This document shows positions 17,556 through 26,040 of a DNA stretch of 49,821 nucleotides, in pieces. This DNA is from Tannerella sp. (lineage in GTDB: Bacteria > Bacteroidota > Bacteroidia > Bacteroidales > Tannerellaceae): the NCBI GenBank assembly GCA_031285565.1, contig JAITVY010000006.1:1-49821 (forward strand), in the 5' to 3' direction. The position numbers and the translations under genes were made by a program. Numbering within the stretch: position 1 is the stretch's first letter; each line of letters starts with the position of its first letter. The notes under the pieces were generated by a model. The model was given only the letters and a program-made list of their open reading frames with translations. It made no database searches and was not told the DNA's origin.

Positions 17556-18494
17556 ATGATTATAAGTGCAAGCAGGCGGACAGATATTCCGGCATTTTAT
17601 TCCCAATGGTTTATTAACCGGATAAAGGAGGGCTTTGTATACGTACCGAACCCTTTTAATCCGAATATGATCAGTCGTGTTAGTCTTCATCCTTCATTAG
17701 TGGATGGCATTGTCTTCTGGACAAAAAATCCGAAACCAATGATTGATAAGTTAAACTGTTTGCAGGATTATAAATACTATTTTCAGTTTACGCTTAATCC
17801 TTACGGTGACGAAATTGAAATAAATCTTCCATCTGTGCGGCAACGTATTGATATATTCAAACGCCTTTCGGATAAGATCGGTAAAGAAAAAGTTATCTGG
17901 CGGTATGATCCTATCTTGACTAACTCAACGTATGATGTTTCGTTTCATAAAGAGATGTTTGCGATGATTGCAGAGGCTCTTCGGGATAATACCGAAAGAT
18001 GTATGCTCGGCTTTATTGATCATTACAAGCATATTCGGAGTGCGGTTAGTCAATTGGGCATAGAACCACTGAAAAATGACGAAATAGAAGAGATCGCTGT
18101 GTCGTTCAGAAAAACAATGGATTTGTATCCGGCTGTGGAATTGGATACATGTACGGTTAAAATCGATTTAAGACATCTGGGTATTCCTGCCGGTTCTTGT
18201 GTGGATAAAAAACTGATTGAAAAGATTGCCGGTTATCCGATTTCAGCCAAAAAGGATAAGAACCAGCGTGATGTTTGTACCTGTATTGAAAGTATCGATA
18301 TCGGGATGTATGAAAGTTGCCTGAATAACTGCATTTATTGTTATGCTATCAAGGGGGATTATCAGACGGCAAAATATTCTTATATGAAGCATGATCAAAA
18401 CTCACCGATGCTAATAGGCCACCCGCAAGAAGATACTGTCATAAAAGATCGTATTATGAGAAGTCTGCGGGATGATCAGTTTTCGTTGTTTTGA
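17556..18494 (+). CDS. DUF1848 family protein
   Basis: 312 aa from the ATG at 17556 (MIISASRRTDIPAF), the conserved N-terminus of DUF1848. The frame is open 26 codons further upstream, but that segment lies in the terminator hairpin. Family hallmarks are SASRRTDIPAFYSQW, VDGIVFWTKNPKPM, YYFQFTLNPYGDEIE and IWRYDPILTN. The C-terminus has CTCIESIDIGMYESC followed by a CLNNCIYC block. This CX3CX2C spacing is the one that binds the [4Fe-4S] cluster in radical SAM enzymes, here at the C-terminal end. The fold is probably a TIM barrel with an iron-sulfur cluster. The biochemical role of the family is not established to my knowledge. Confidence 0.8.
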   Translation: MIISASRRTDIPAFYSQWFINRIKEGFVYVPNPFNPNMISRVSLHPSLVDGIVFWTKNPKPMIDKLNCLQDYKYYFQFTLNPYGDEIEINLPSVRQRIDIFKRLSDKIGKEKVIWRYDPILTNSTYDVSFHKEMFAMIAEALRDNTERCMLGFIDHYKHIRSAVSQLGIEPLKNDEIEEIAVSFRKTMDLYPAVELDTCTVKIDLRHLGIPAGSCVDKKLIEKIAGYPISAKKDKNQRDVCTCIESIDIGMYESCLNNCIYCYAIKGDYQTAKYSYMKHDQNSPMLIGHPQEDTVIKDRIMRSLRDDQFSLF

Positions 18495-18572
18495 AATAAA
18501 AGTCTGACAAATACGCTAATAATAGTCAAACGAGGACACCGATTGAAAACGTGTGGAGCTATCTACTACTTT

Positions 18573-19373
18573 CTATTTATTATTTCGGCTAATTGCTTGT
18601 TGTATAATATTATCCATTTCTTTTGATACTTCCGGAGTAAACTCATACCCGCGTGCATGATGCGCAGATGATTGTGGAAAAAGTTCTTTCCCTCCATACA
18701 TCAGTATATATGGTCTGGTGTCGCGTATGATTGATGGATTTCCTCCGTATTGGTGCGATAAATCCCAACCTGTATTAAACAATTCAAGATAACGTAATGT
18801 CTCATCCTGAGTCATATTTGCTAACAGCTTTTGGGGGCTACCGTCACCATTTGCCGGACCCTGCAATATTTTAATAAGTTCGCCCTGCAATAAATCCACG
18901 TTCTTAAAATTACTTATATACTTGCGGAAATATCCTTTAATAAGCTCCGTGTCCTCCTTTTTAAAGCGCTGATTTGCCGATTCATCAAAAGATGTAGAAG
19001 TTTCCGGAGTAGTGTTTAGGGGTGAGTTAGGGAAATCATTCTGAAATAGAAAGGCTGTAACTTTTCCATCGGGGCGGGTAATTCTTATCGGATAAAGCCT
19101 CTCATAAAAGAAATACATTTGCCAGCCTATTTCCGCAACACGTAAAACAGCACCCTCATTCCAATTATACTTTTTTAATACGCCTATCAGTTCGCGTGTA
19201 TCTTCAACATTCAATTTATAAATTGATTGACTGTCTTTAAAATTTTGGTCTGGTGTTACCTCTATTTTGTAAGCACTGATATGCTTGTGGTCGAAAAAAT
19301 CAGATTTTTTGTTTTGTGCGTTTACCATATAAACGGGATTTAAAAGAATTAAAAACAATAGAATTTTTTTCAT
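18573..19373 (-). CDS. hypothetical exported protein
   Basis: 266 aa. The signal peptide MKKILLFLILLNPVYMVNA is followed by QNKKSD, so it is probably periplasmic. No domain is recognised. The mature part mixes a beta-rich region (YKIEVTPDQNFKD, MYFFYERLYPIRITRPDGKV) with a helical C-terminus; there is a Trp- and Tyr-rich stretch (FNTGWDLSHQYGG) and no second membrane segment. A -7 box on this strand (19413-19420) lies 40 bases upstream, so it is probably a single-gene unit. It converges on DUF1848, with ~80 bases between the stops and nothing notable there. Function unknown. Confidence 0.6.
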   Translation of the reverse strand: MKKILLFLILLNPVYMVNAQNKKSDFFDHKHISAYKIEVTPDQNFKDSQSIYKLNVEDTRELIGVLKKYNWNEGAVLRVAEIGWQMYFFYERLYPIRITRPDGKVTAFLFQNDFPNSPLNTTPETSTSFDESANQRFKKEDTELIKGYFRKYISNFKNVDLLQGELIKILQGPANGDGSPQKLLANMTQDETLRYLELFNTGWDLSHQYGGNPSIIRDTRPYILMYGGKELFPQSSAHHARGYEFTPEVSKEMDNIIQQAISRNNK

Positions 19374-19687
19374 CTCGGCTTATATATGTGTTTTATAAAA
19401 ATTTAATGATTACAAAGATACTTAACATATCCATTACTACATACAGATACAGGCTACAAGCTATTATTAAAGACCCAATATAAAGCCCGAAGAGGGGGGA
19501 AGCAAAGGTTTTAAGATATAATTAGACTGTTTTCCAAAGATTTAGTATTTTTGTTTGCGAAAAGGAAAGCTTCTTGGTTTGAGTTCTCCTTTTTACATAT
19601 TGCGCATATGGGATACTTATTGTGCCGGTTTTTGAGTTAGCTGCAATTTCTGGAGTCAGACAAAGGTGAACAAAATAAGAACTACAA
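19374..19687. promoter_or_regulatory. divergent promoter region (hypothetical gene / DUF3667)
   Basis: The minus strand carries TATCTTTG (19413-19420) for the hypothetical exported protein. The plus strand carries TATTTTTG (19546-19553) for the DUF3667 gene, giving that gene a leader of ~125 bases. No other gene, repeat or strong hairpin was seen in this stretch. Confidence 0.5.
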
Positions 19688-20428
19688 ATGGATACTTGTA
19701 AAAATTGTAATGAGCCGGTGAATGGAAATTATTGCTTAAACTGTGGACATCCCACAGAGGTGAAAAAAATTAACTGGCGATATATGTATAATGAAATTGC
19801 AAATGTTTTGTTTGTAAATAGGGGAATGTTTTATACTATAAAAAATTTACTTACAAACCCGGGAATAAGTGTTAGACATTATATTACCGAAGATAGAAGC
19901 CGGTTTGTAAGACCTATTTCATTTATCGTTGTAACCTCATTAATTTATACAATCGTAACTTATTTTTTTCCATCCGGTGTTGAAGACTATGTTTCACAAT
20001 TCAGTAGCACGGAGGATGGACTGGAAAAAATGAATCAAGTTCTGTTAGATATTACTAAATGGACACAAGAATACTCCGGTTATACAAACCTGTTCATAGG
20101 CTTTTTTATGGCATTTGGGATAAAATTATTTTTTAGAAAAGCCGGATACAATCTTTCTGAAATTTATGTTCTCTTATGCTATGTGTTTGGACTAACGACC
20201 TTGGTTGATGCTGCGGGTTCAATTTTTCAGGCAATAATTCATTTGAATCTAATAAGTATTTTATTTGTTGTTGAAACAATTTATATCACATGGGCAGTCG
20301 GACAATTTTTTAACGAAAAAAAAATTACGAGTTACTCAAAGGCATTACTATCTTTTTTATTTGGTTTCACACTCCTTTCTTTATTATTGGCATTTGTTGC
20401 AATTATGATTGGTATTGTTTTAAAATGA
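19688..20428 (+). CDS. DUF3667 membrane protein with N-terminal zinc ribbon
   Basis: 246 aa. Residues 4-22 hold CKNCNEPVNGNYCLNCGHP, a C-x2-C-x9-C-x2-C zinc ribbon. It is followed by RYMYNEIANVLFVNRGMFYT and the block PGISVRHYITEDRSRFVRPI that defines DUF3667. Four to five transmembrane helices follow (about residues 78-97, 135-150, 160-185, 190-208 and 222-245). The family is common in Bacteroidota and has no experimentally known role that I can cite. The topology suggests an inner-membrane protein with a cytosolic metal-binding head. It has its own promoter at 19546 and no obvious partner gene. Confidence 0.8.
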   Translation: MDTCKNCNEPVNGNYCLNCGHPTEVKKINWRYMYNEIANVLFVNRGMFYTIKNLLTNPGISVRHYITEDRSRFVRPISFIVVTSLIYTIVTYFFPSGVEDYVSQFSSTEDGLEKMNQVLLDITKWTQEYSGYTNLFIGFFMAFGIKLFFRKAGYNLSEIYVLLCYVFGLTTLVDAAGSIFQAIIHLNLISILFVVETIYITWAVGQFFNEKKITSYSKALLSFLFGFTLLSLLLAFVAIMIGIVLK

Positions 20429-20593
20429 CGGATTAGCAAGCTTATTTCTTTATAATTTTATTTTACTATTGTATTGTTATCTGTTTTTATGGTTTAATAT
20501 GCTTAAAGATTAAATACTTATTTTCATCATAATATGGTATTTATAGAGGTATGGGTGAAACTATATATGTTTTGATAATTAGTGTAGCAATGC

Positions 20594-20626
20594 TTGTCGA
20601 ATATATCAGAAATGTATTTACCTTTG
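20594..20626 (+). promoter_or_regulatory. promoter of the methyltransferase gene
   Basis: TACCTTTG (20619-20626) matches TAnnTTTG exactly. TTG (20594-20596), 22 bases upstream, is the likely -33 element. Transcription near 20633 implies a leader of almost 200 bases. The stretch 20429-20590 before it is AT-rich and empty. Confidence 0.6.
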
Positions 20627-20677
20627 CATCAACTAAAAGTTTTTATGTTTAATAGTAATAAGGATTTGGTGAAGTAA

Positions 20678-20738
20678 ATAACCCGGGCATGTAGCTTGTG
20701 GTTATCCCTCCGTTAGCTTTGGCATTGTCTTGCCGGAG
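20678..20738 (+). ncRNA. candidate structured 5' leader of the methyltransferase mRNA
   Basis: Two adjacent helices are visible. ATAACC (20678-20683) pairs with GGTTAT (20700-20705). CTCC (20708-20711) pairs with GGAG (20735-20738), and GGCA (20721-20724) pairs inside it with TGCC (20731-20734). A TTATTTT run follows the second helix, so it could act as an attenuator or a terminator. It does not match any riboswitch class I can recognise from primary sequence. This is a prediction from pairing alone. Confidence 0.3.
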
Positions 20739-20828
20739 TTATTTTCATACATTATAAAACGAATAAAAGGAATTGGAAAAGAGAATATTTTCTTTTCTGT
20801 TTTCACTTAATTTTTAAAATTTACAATC

Positions 20829-21761
20829 ATGAACAATGAAAATAAATCAACAAGGGGTAGGTCAATTGAGTCAAACTCCAATGACCTCACGCTCGACCAA
20901 ACAAGTGAACTTGTTTCGTCCTCGCTTAATCGGTCAATTGAGTCAAACTCCAATGATCTCACGCTCGACCAAACGAGTGAACTTGTTTCGTCCTCGCTTA
21001 ATCGGTCAATTCACGAATTCGATTTTAGTTTAATCTGTGAATATTTTTCAGGAGTAGAACGTCAGGGGCCAGGTAGTCCGGAAGTCACCCTGAAAGCATT
21101 GAGTTTTATTGATTACTTATCAGCAGATTCATTCATCGCTGATATAGGATGTGGTACAGGCGGTCAAACAATGGTACTGGCACAACACGCTCCCGGCCAT
21201 GTTACGGGAGTAGATTTGTTTCCTGATTTTATTCATCTTTTTAACAGGAATGCCGCTCGTCTTCATTTACAGGATAGTGTGGAAGGTGTTGTAGGTTCGA
21301 TGGATAATCTTCCTTTTCGGAAAGAATCGCTGAATTTGATTTGGTCGGAAGGTGCCATTTATAATATCGGGTTTGAAAAGGGAATCAATGAATGGAAGCA
21401 ATTTCTGAAGAAAGATGGCTATCTGGCTGTTTCGGAAGTTTCGTGGTTTACGGATAAGCGTCCGGCAGAGATTAATGATTACTGGATAGATGCATACCCG
21501 GAAATAGATACAATTCCGAACAAAGTTGCCCAGATGCAAAAGGCCGGTTATATTCCGGTTGCTACATTTATTATACCGGAGACATGCTGGACCGAACATT
21601 TTTATATTCCTCAGATTCCGGTACAGGAGGCATTTCTAAAAAAATATGCAGGGAATAAAACTGCAGAAGATCTTATTGCGGAGCAACGGCGTGAAGCGCA
21701 GTTGTACAATACATATAAGAATTATTACGGATATGTTTTCTATATAGGCCGGAAGATTTGA
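20829..21761 (+). CDS. SAM-dependent methyltransferase with inserted N-terminal tandem repeat
   Basis: 310 aa. Residues ~62-310 are a class I methyltransferase. FIADIGCGTGGQTMVLA is the SAM-binding motif I, GVDLFPDFI follows, VVGSMDNLPF and LIWSEGAIYNIGF are motifs II and III, and the C-terminal half carries an EVSWFTDKRP block. Usual relatives begin with a few residues and then SIHEFDFSLICEYFSGVERQ. Here MNNENKS is separated from that block by a 53-residue in-frame insert built from two 24-residue repeats. The insert is polar (Ser, Asn, Asp, Glu) and unlikely to be part of the catalytic fold. The methyl acceptor is unknown. A long, possibly structured leader precedes the gene. Confidence 0.8.
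   Translation: MNNENKSTRGRSIESNSNDLTLDQTSELVSSSLNRSIESNSNDLTLDQTSELVSSSLNRSIHEFDFSLICEYFSGVERQGPGSPEVTLKALSFIDYLSADSFIADIGCGTGGQTMVLAQHAPGHVTGVDLFPDFIHLFNRNAARLHLQDSVEGVVGSMDNLPFRKESLNLIWSEGAIYNIGFEKGINEWKQFLKKDGYLAVSEVSWFTDKRPAEINDYWIDAYPEIDTIPNKVAQMQKAGYIPVATFIIPETCWTEHFYIPQIPVQEAFLKKYAGNKTAEDLIAEQRREAQLYNTYKNYYGYVFYIGRKI
20860..21003 (+). repeat. 72-bp tandem direct repeat, two copies, in frame
   Basis: Unit 1 is 20860-20931, unit 2 is 20932-21003, and a third partial copy starts at 21004 (GGTCAATT). The two units differ at only two bases, both at synonymous third positions. Each encodes 24 residues that include SNSNDLTLDQTSELVSSSLN. Copy 1 also contains the inverted repeat AAACAAGT-GA-ACTTGTTT, with one change in copy 2. 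TCAA recurs at the left edge (20847-20850) and at the start of each repeat unit. Confidence 0.9.
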
Positions 21762-21914
21762 ATGTAAACGTCGTATAAGTAAAAGGAGAAACAAAAGTAC
21801 CAAAGGCTAAGGTCAAATGCTAGTTTGATAGAATCCCTCTGGTATTTTGTTTCATCCTTATGTTTTAAATTTGCATATATTTTTAAGCAAATATGGAGTC
21901 TTTATACAACCTCT

Positions 21915-22493
21915 TCAGATTGTTTTTTTCTTTTCGATTAATTGTATTAAATGAGTCTTTCCTTTTCTTGTGCATACATTGTGCATAGTTGCTAAGATCT
22001 TGGTCTTTTGATGTACGGTTTTCTGCATATTTATTGTACTCAACTGTTCTGTAAGTACAATGGGTGTTAATTCATAATTCTGGTCAGGAAGAAAATCACC
22101 TTCTGTTATTCCTTTCATAAAATAACCGGTACATGTTTTTCTGAATTCAGTCTGGTAATTTCTCCATAGATTATCTGCTTCAGTAAAACTACTTAAATCC
22201 TGAAAAAATGAAGGATAGAGAGAGCAGTTATAATAGAACTGATTGATACAGGTAAAGAAAACGGCTTCTAATGCTGATTTGGATTGTTCCTGAATATACT
22301 CAACTGAAGAGCGCAAAGATGCTGCTTCTTTTTTCATACAGGTGACAATAAGATGTTCTTTATTGTTGAATTTGGAATATAATACATCTTCGGAAATGTC
22401 CGATTCTTTGGCTATCCGGCCCATACTAATCTTATGTATGCCGTACTGATTATAAAGCAATTTTGCTATTCGTATGATTTTTTCCATGATCAA
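21915..22493 (-). CDS. TetR-family transcriptional regulator
   Basis: 192 aa. The N-terminal helix-turn-helix is clear: RIAKLLYNQYGIHKISMGRI, then AKESDISEDVLYSKFNNKEH, the standard TetR pattern ending in the Y-x-x-F-x-x-K-E-x-L motif. The C-terminal ~130 residues are the ligand-binding/dimer domain, which is too divergent to name a ligand. MIM gives two starts two codons apart. A palindrome TAAGTTTACTTA (22500-22511) directly upstream is a candidate self-operator. It is divergent from the AraC-type gene 330 bases away. No efflux pump gene is adjacent, so the target is unknown. Confidence 0.85.
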   Translation of the reverse strand: MIMEKIIRIAKLLYNQYGIHKISMGRIAKESDISEDVLYSKFNNKEHLIVTCMKKEAASLRSSVEYIQEQSKSALEAVFFTCINQFYYNCSLYPSFFQDLSSFTEADNLWRNYQTEFRKTCTGYFMKGITEGDFLPDQNYELTPIVLTEQLSTINMQKTVHQKTKILATMHNVCTRKGKTHLIQLIEKKKTI

Positions 22494-22499
22494 TTTTTT

Positions 22500-22511
22500 T
22501 AAGTTTACTTA
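22500..22511. promoter_or_regulatory. candidate TetR operator
   Basis: TAAGT-TT-ACTTA is a perfect 5+5 inverted repeat seven bases before the TetR start codon, next to a near-consensus minus-strand -7 box (TATTTG core, 22512-22519). The placement suits autorepression. Confidence 0.35.
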
Positions 22512-22658
22512 CAAATATCCTCAAATAAAGCAAGCAACCACTGTTCCATTTTGGCTTGGGTTTATTCCAGTTCAAACCATTTCGATATAAAAAATGTTTA
22601 TTTGATTTAAAATCAAGCAAAAGCTTGTTTTATTTTCGTTTTCTACCAGAATTTACTA

Positions 22659-22666
22659 TATTTTTG
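22659..22666 (+). promoter_or_regulatory. -7 promoter element for the AraC-type gene
   Basis: TATTTTTG matches TAnnTTTG, and TTTTCG (22633-22638) stands 20 bases upstream as a weak -33. The implied leader is ~150 bases and includes the AT-rich repeat at 22706-22727. An inverted repeat CAAGC-AAAA-GCTTG (22614-22627) lies just upstream of the promoter. Confidence 0.45.
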
Positions 22667-22705
22667 TATTAAAGCGGAACTGCGAAACTGAGTAGGTAAG
22701 CTAGT

Positions 22706-22727
22706 GGTTAATTGTTAATGATTAATT
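22706..22727. repeat. 22-bp dispersed intergenic repeat, copy 1
   Basis: This 22-base AT-rich sequence, starting GGTTAATTGTTAATG, is identical to 37145-37166. The bases before it (TGCGAAACT at 22681-22689) also occur at the edge of the large repeat at 33525-33533. A family of intergenic repeats seems to be scattered in this genome. Confidence 0.7.
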
Positions 22728-22824
22728 AACCGCTTATCACTAACCGTTAATCATTCGTTAAGTTTGTTCTATACAGCCTTTGTGTTGGAGAGTAAAGTAT
22801 TATTATATTGAAATATTGTGAAAT

Positions 22825-23790
22825 ATGGAAAAAGTACTTAATGTTACCCTTGACAGGATTATAAATGATAAAGATCGATATGAAAAATATTTCATGGAAA
22901 ATGAATTATTAATTATCGAAACAGATAGTTCTCATGCCTACAAATTGAATCCTGTTTTTTATCCTTTACGTATTGATGCATATTCGTTGATTTTGATTCT
23001 ACGCGGAGAAATGACTATAGATGTCAATTATATGACTTATGTCATGAAAAAGAATGATATGATGGAATTATTCAGCTATCATTTAGTTGAAAGTCTTAAT
23101 TTTTCCAGTGATTTCAAAGCTTATCAGATAGTCGTTTGTCCCGACCTTTATCATGAAATTATTGAATACACTAAATTATCAAAAGTACTTGATTGTTATT
23201 CCGGAGGATATCATCTTGTGAAAACAATAGAAACGAACGAAATAGATGTTTTGATAACTCAGATTGAACGGATAAAAAAAACGATGACCAGGGGTAGTCA
23301 TCATTTATTTAAAACCATGATCAAATCTGAACTGATCTTATTATTGACAGAATTAGCCCATATAAAATTGCTACATCAACCATCTGAAGAAAGTTCATTC
23401 AGACATACCCGTTGTGAAGAGATCGCATTTCAATTCATTCAATTACTGGTTACGCATTGTAAAGCAGAACATGAAGTCGCGTTTTATGCTGAAAAGTTAT
23501 GTATTACATCCGAATATTTGTCGCGGATAATGAAATCATTCAGCGGGAAATCCGTCAAAGTCTGGATACAACAAGCCAGGGTAGCTGAAGCAAAGGTTTT
23601 ACTACGAAAGCCTTATTCTTCGATTTATCAGGTTGCCGACGAACTTTATTTCTCTGATCAGTCGGCTTTCGGTAAGTTTTTTAAAAAACATACAGGTAAA
23701 TCTCCGTTAGAATATCAAAGAGAATCAGATACGATGTTTTTTATTCCGAATGTGAAAAATACGAATATTTCAGAATATAGCAGACAATGA
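22825..23790 (+). CDS. AraC-family transcriptional regulator
   Basis: 321 aa. The last ~100 residues hold two helix-turn-helix motifs: AEKLCITSEYLSRIMKSFSG, then IYQVADELYFSDQSAFGKFF and KKHTGKSPLEYQRE, the AraC/XylS signature. The N-terminal ~190 residues form a cupin-like sensory domain (LILILRGEMTIDVNYMTY), as in one-component regulators that bind small molecules. No ligand can be deduced. It is divergent from the TetR-type gene and followed, tail to tail at 16 bases, by the CotH-type gene, so neither neighbour is a certain target. Confidence 0.88.
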   Translation: MEKVLNVTLDRIINDKDRYEKYFMENELLIIETDSSHAYKLNPVFYPLRIDAYSLILILRGEMTIDVNYMTYVMKKNDMMELFSYHLVESLNFSSDFKAYQIVVCPDLYHEIIEYTKLSKVLDCYSGGYHLVKTIETNEIDVLITQIERIKKTMTRGSHHLFKTMIKSELILLLTELAHIKLLHQPSEESSFRHTRCEEIAFQFIQLLVTHCKAEHEVAFYAEKLCITSEYLSRIMKSFSGKSVKVWIQQARVAEAKVLLRKPYSSIYQVADELYFSDQSAFGKFFKKHTGKSPLEYQRESDTMFFIPNVKNTNISEYSRQ

Positions 23791-23805
23791 TTAACCCGGC
23801 CATCT

Positions 23806-25908
23806 TCAATATAATATTTTTCTTGAAATATTACCGATTTTCAGTATATATACCTGACCCGGCATAAGTTTATCACGTATAATCATCTCATCAGATGTTA
23901 TCTTCTTGCTTAGCACTTGCCGTCCTGCAATTGTATAAACTGTCAGGTCCGTATTTATGAAGGCAGAAGACGTGAAATACAACCGAATCTCATTGAATAT
24001 TTTATCTACTACGATTCTCGGATTATCAGCTTCAGGTAGCGTTTGTGCAATATGGTTATCATCCGGCTGTTTTGTCAAAATAATATCATCTACCAGGAGA
24101 TATGCGTTACTGTTATCTGTTGCAGTCTCGAATCCGATCTCCAAGAAGTTATTTTGTACATCAATATTTTTTATTTCTATCAGATGATAATCCTGAATAT
24201 CTTCTATCGGAAGCCTAACTTCATCTTCTCCGGACCGATCGTTATAATATTTGATATATACCGATGCTCCCGGGTCTGATTCAGTCTTCACCCACGCTTT
24301 TAAATGATATCTTCCACCGGGAACCTCCGTGCAGAATTGCTTGATGTTGCTACTATCTTTCATTGACAAAGCATATGTGCCTGTAAGAGGCTCGTTTGTG
24401 TTCAGGAATACATTACCTGTCGAATGCCAATCACTAAGCCATGTGGCATTCAATATCCCTCGCTGTACAGATGCCTCAAATCCGGTATTTGCCACAATAT
24501 TTATTTCGCGATTATTAATATCCCATTGTTGGTCGATCCACGCCAGTCGATTCAAAATCCAGTCTTTTAAAAAAAGAATTTCATCGTCCCAATCTCTTGC
24601 AATATAATAATTGGGCCAGATATCACGCCCAAAACATTTCCATACAGATTCATTTCGGGCTTGCGATTCACTTAATAAGTTTGTTAATGAGTCTATTTTA
24701 TGTATGATTGAATCATTTGACAGCCGGGAGTTACGATATGTATTCCATAACTTTTTCAAGTCGCCATAAAATATATCATCCTGAAGCATTCGCTTAAACA
24801 TCCAGGGTATTCTACATTCATCTATATACTGATTACCATTGAAAGCCCAACCCTCGGAGCTCCATGAACTACGGTAATTAGCATTCCCAAATGATATGTT
24901 AAAGTCCCATATTGAAAACTTAAAACGCTGATCAATACTATCCGGATATTTATACAAAGGGGTACTTAACCGATAACCATCCACATTACGTGAAAATTCC
25001 TGAGCTATATAATAATTCATAACCGAGACATCATCAATGTAATTCCGGAAGCCTTTTTGGGAGTCTTTGAAATTATCTCCTGCGACAGCTTGTTCCATCT
25101 TCTTTACATATGTCTGAATATAGTCAATCTGTTCCGGTGTCAGATCTCCCTCATCCGGATATTTATATTGATAAAACGGATAAAAAGGCACTTCGTTTTC
25201 GAATATATCCCGGGATGGAATTGTACTCCAGAAACCTGGGTCGTCATCCCGGTCGATTTCCAGATGATATCCCCCGGTCAGTCCCATTCCCTGATTATCT
25301 GTTGGAGACTCTATGTCCACCCGATTAGGACCTTGCCGTACACGGGCAGCCATCAGGTAAACCCCTTGATAAATTCCATTTAATACCAACTCGCAATACC
25401 GGCCTGTAGGCACATAGTCCATCGTTCCTTTCATCAACTCAAAAAGTAACATGTCACGGATCATACTCTTATCATTAAACGGGGCTAACAACGCCCAGTC
25501 ATTATCGGCCGGCATACCTAAAATTGATGCATTTTTTTTCTTTCCGTTTTCATTTAACAAACGGATCCCAAAAGGTTTCTTTTCCGACAAAGTGTAGGAT
25601 GAATTTCCTCTGTATTTGATACCAATTTTTCCATCATAATCGATTGTTGCTATATTGGTTGTATCCACATTGGTTGTATCATTACGTCCTCCTTCCGTGT
25701 CCCAAATAATTTTCATGGAAGCCGGAATACGTTCATCGTCTTCTTTTTCAGCCATTACCGTATCCAGTTCAATCAATATAACCGGAAGATTAGATGAAGT
25801 GAAATCAATTGTGTATTTAGGATGGAACGGATATTTCGGATCGTCATCAGCAAATACGACTGAAGTTAAACCAATTATAAGTATTAAATAAATGAAAAAG
25901 ATTCTCAT
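23806..25908 (-). CDS. secreted CotH kinase-family protein with C-terminal T9SS signal
   Basis: 700 aa with signal peptide (ending VVFA before DDDP). Residues ~35-430 are a CotH domain: NLPVILIELDT, the IKYRGNSSYTLSEKKPFGIR block, DWALLAPFNDKSMIRDMLLF, LNGIYQGVYLM and FKFSIWDFNISFGN, with the conserved Asp-Asn pair. CotH proteins are atypical kinases. Bacillus CotH phosphorylates spore-coat protein, while Bacteroidota members are exported and of unknown target. Residues ~465-620 resemble a carbohydrate-binding-like beta-sandwich (NIVANTGFEASVQRGILNAT, LVDDIILTK). The end (TVYTIAGRQVLSKKI, then YILKIGNISRKILY) is a T9SS-type sorting domain. The start is well placed behind the -7 box at 25958. 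Confidence 0.82.
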   Translation of the reverse strand: MRIFFIYLILIIGLTSVVFADDDPKYPFHPKYTIDFTSSNLPVILIELDTVMAEKEDDERIPASMKIIWDTEGGRNDTTNVDTTNIATIDYDGKIGIKYRGNSSYTLSEKKPFGIRLLNENGKKKNASILGMPADNDWALLAPFNDKSMIRDMLLFELMKGTMDYVPTGRYCELVLNGIYQGVYLMAARVRQGPNRVDIESPTDNQGMGLTGGYHLEIDRDDDPGFWSTIPSRDIFENEVPFYPFYQYKYPDEGDLTPEQIDYIQTYVKKMEQAVAGDNFKDSQKGFRNYIDDVSVMNYYIAQEFSRNVDGYRLSTPLYKYPDSIDQRFKFSIWDFNISFGNANYRSSWSSEGWAFNGNQYIDECRIPWMFKRMLQDDIFYGDLKKLWNTYRNSRLSNDSIIHKIDSLTNLLSESQARNESVWKCFGRDIWPNYYIARDWDDEILFLKDWILNRLAWIDQQWDINNREINIVANTGFEASVQRGILNATWLSDWHSTGNVFLNTNEPLTGTYALSMKDSSNIKQFCTEVPGGRYHLKAWVKTESDPGASVYIKYYNDRSGEDEVRLPIEDIQDYHLIEIKNIDVQNNFLEIGFETATDNSNAYLLVDDIILTKQPDDNHIAQTLPEADNPRIVVDKIFNEIRLYFTSSAFINTDLTVYTIAGRQVLSKKITSDEMIIRDKLMPGQVYILKIGNISRKILY

Positions 25909-25932
25909 GGTATTATTTGTTTTGATTTATGA

Positions 25933-25965
25933 GAATGATATAATATCATTCGGCTAACAAATATA
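25933..25965 (-). promoter_or_regulatory. promoter and 19-bp palindrome in the CotH gene leader
   Basis: The minus-strand -7 box TATATTTG spans 25958-25965. Just downstream of it lies a perfect palindrome GAATGATATAATATCATTC (25933-25951, 9-bp arms), which covers the predicted start of transcription or the first leader bases. It could be an operator or an RNA hairpin at the 5' end. Confidence 0.5.
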
Positions 25966-26040
25966 CAAATTTTATGCTCTTTTTTATCTGTCAAATTGGC
26001 ATAATTGTATGATTGGCTCAATATTTGTCTGTATACTATT

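Noticed and set aside
20836..21033. Second open frame through the 72-bp tandem repeat
   Set aside because: A repeat of 72 bp without stops stays open in another frame by periodicity. The two synonymous differences fit the methyltransferase frame instead.
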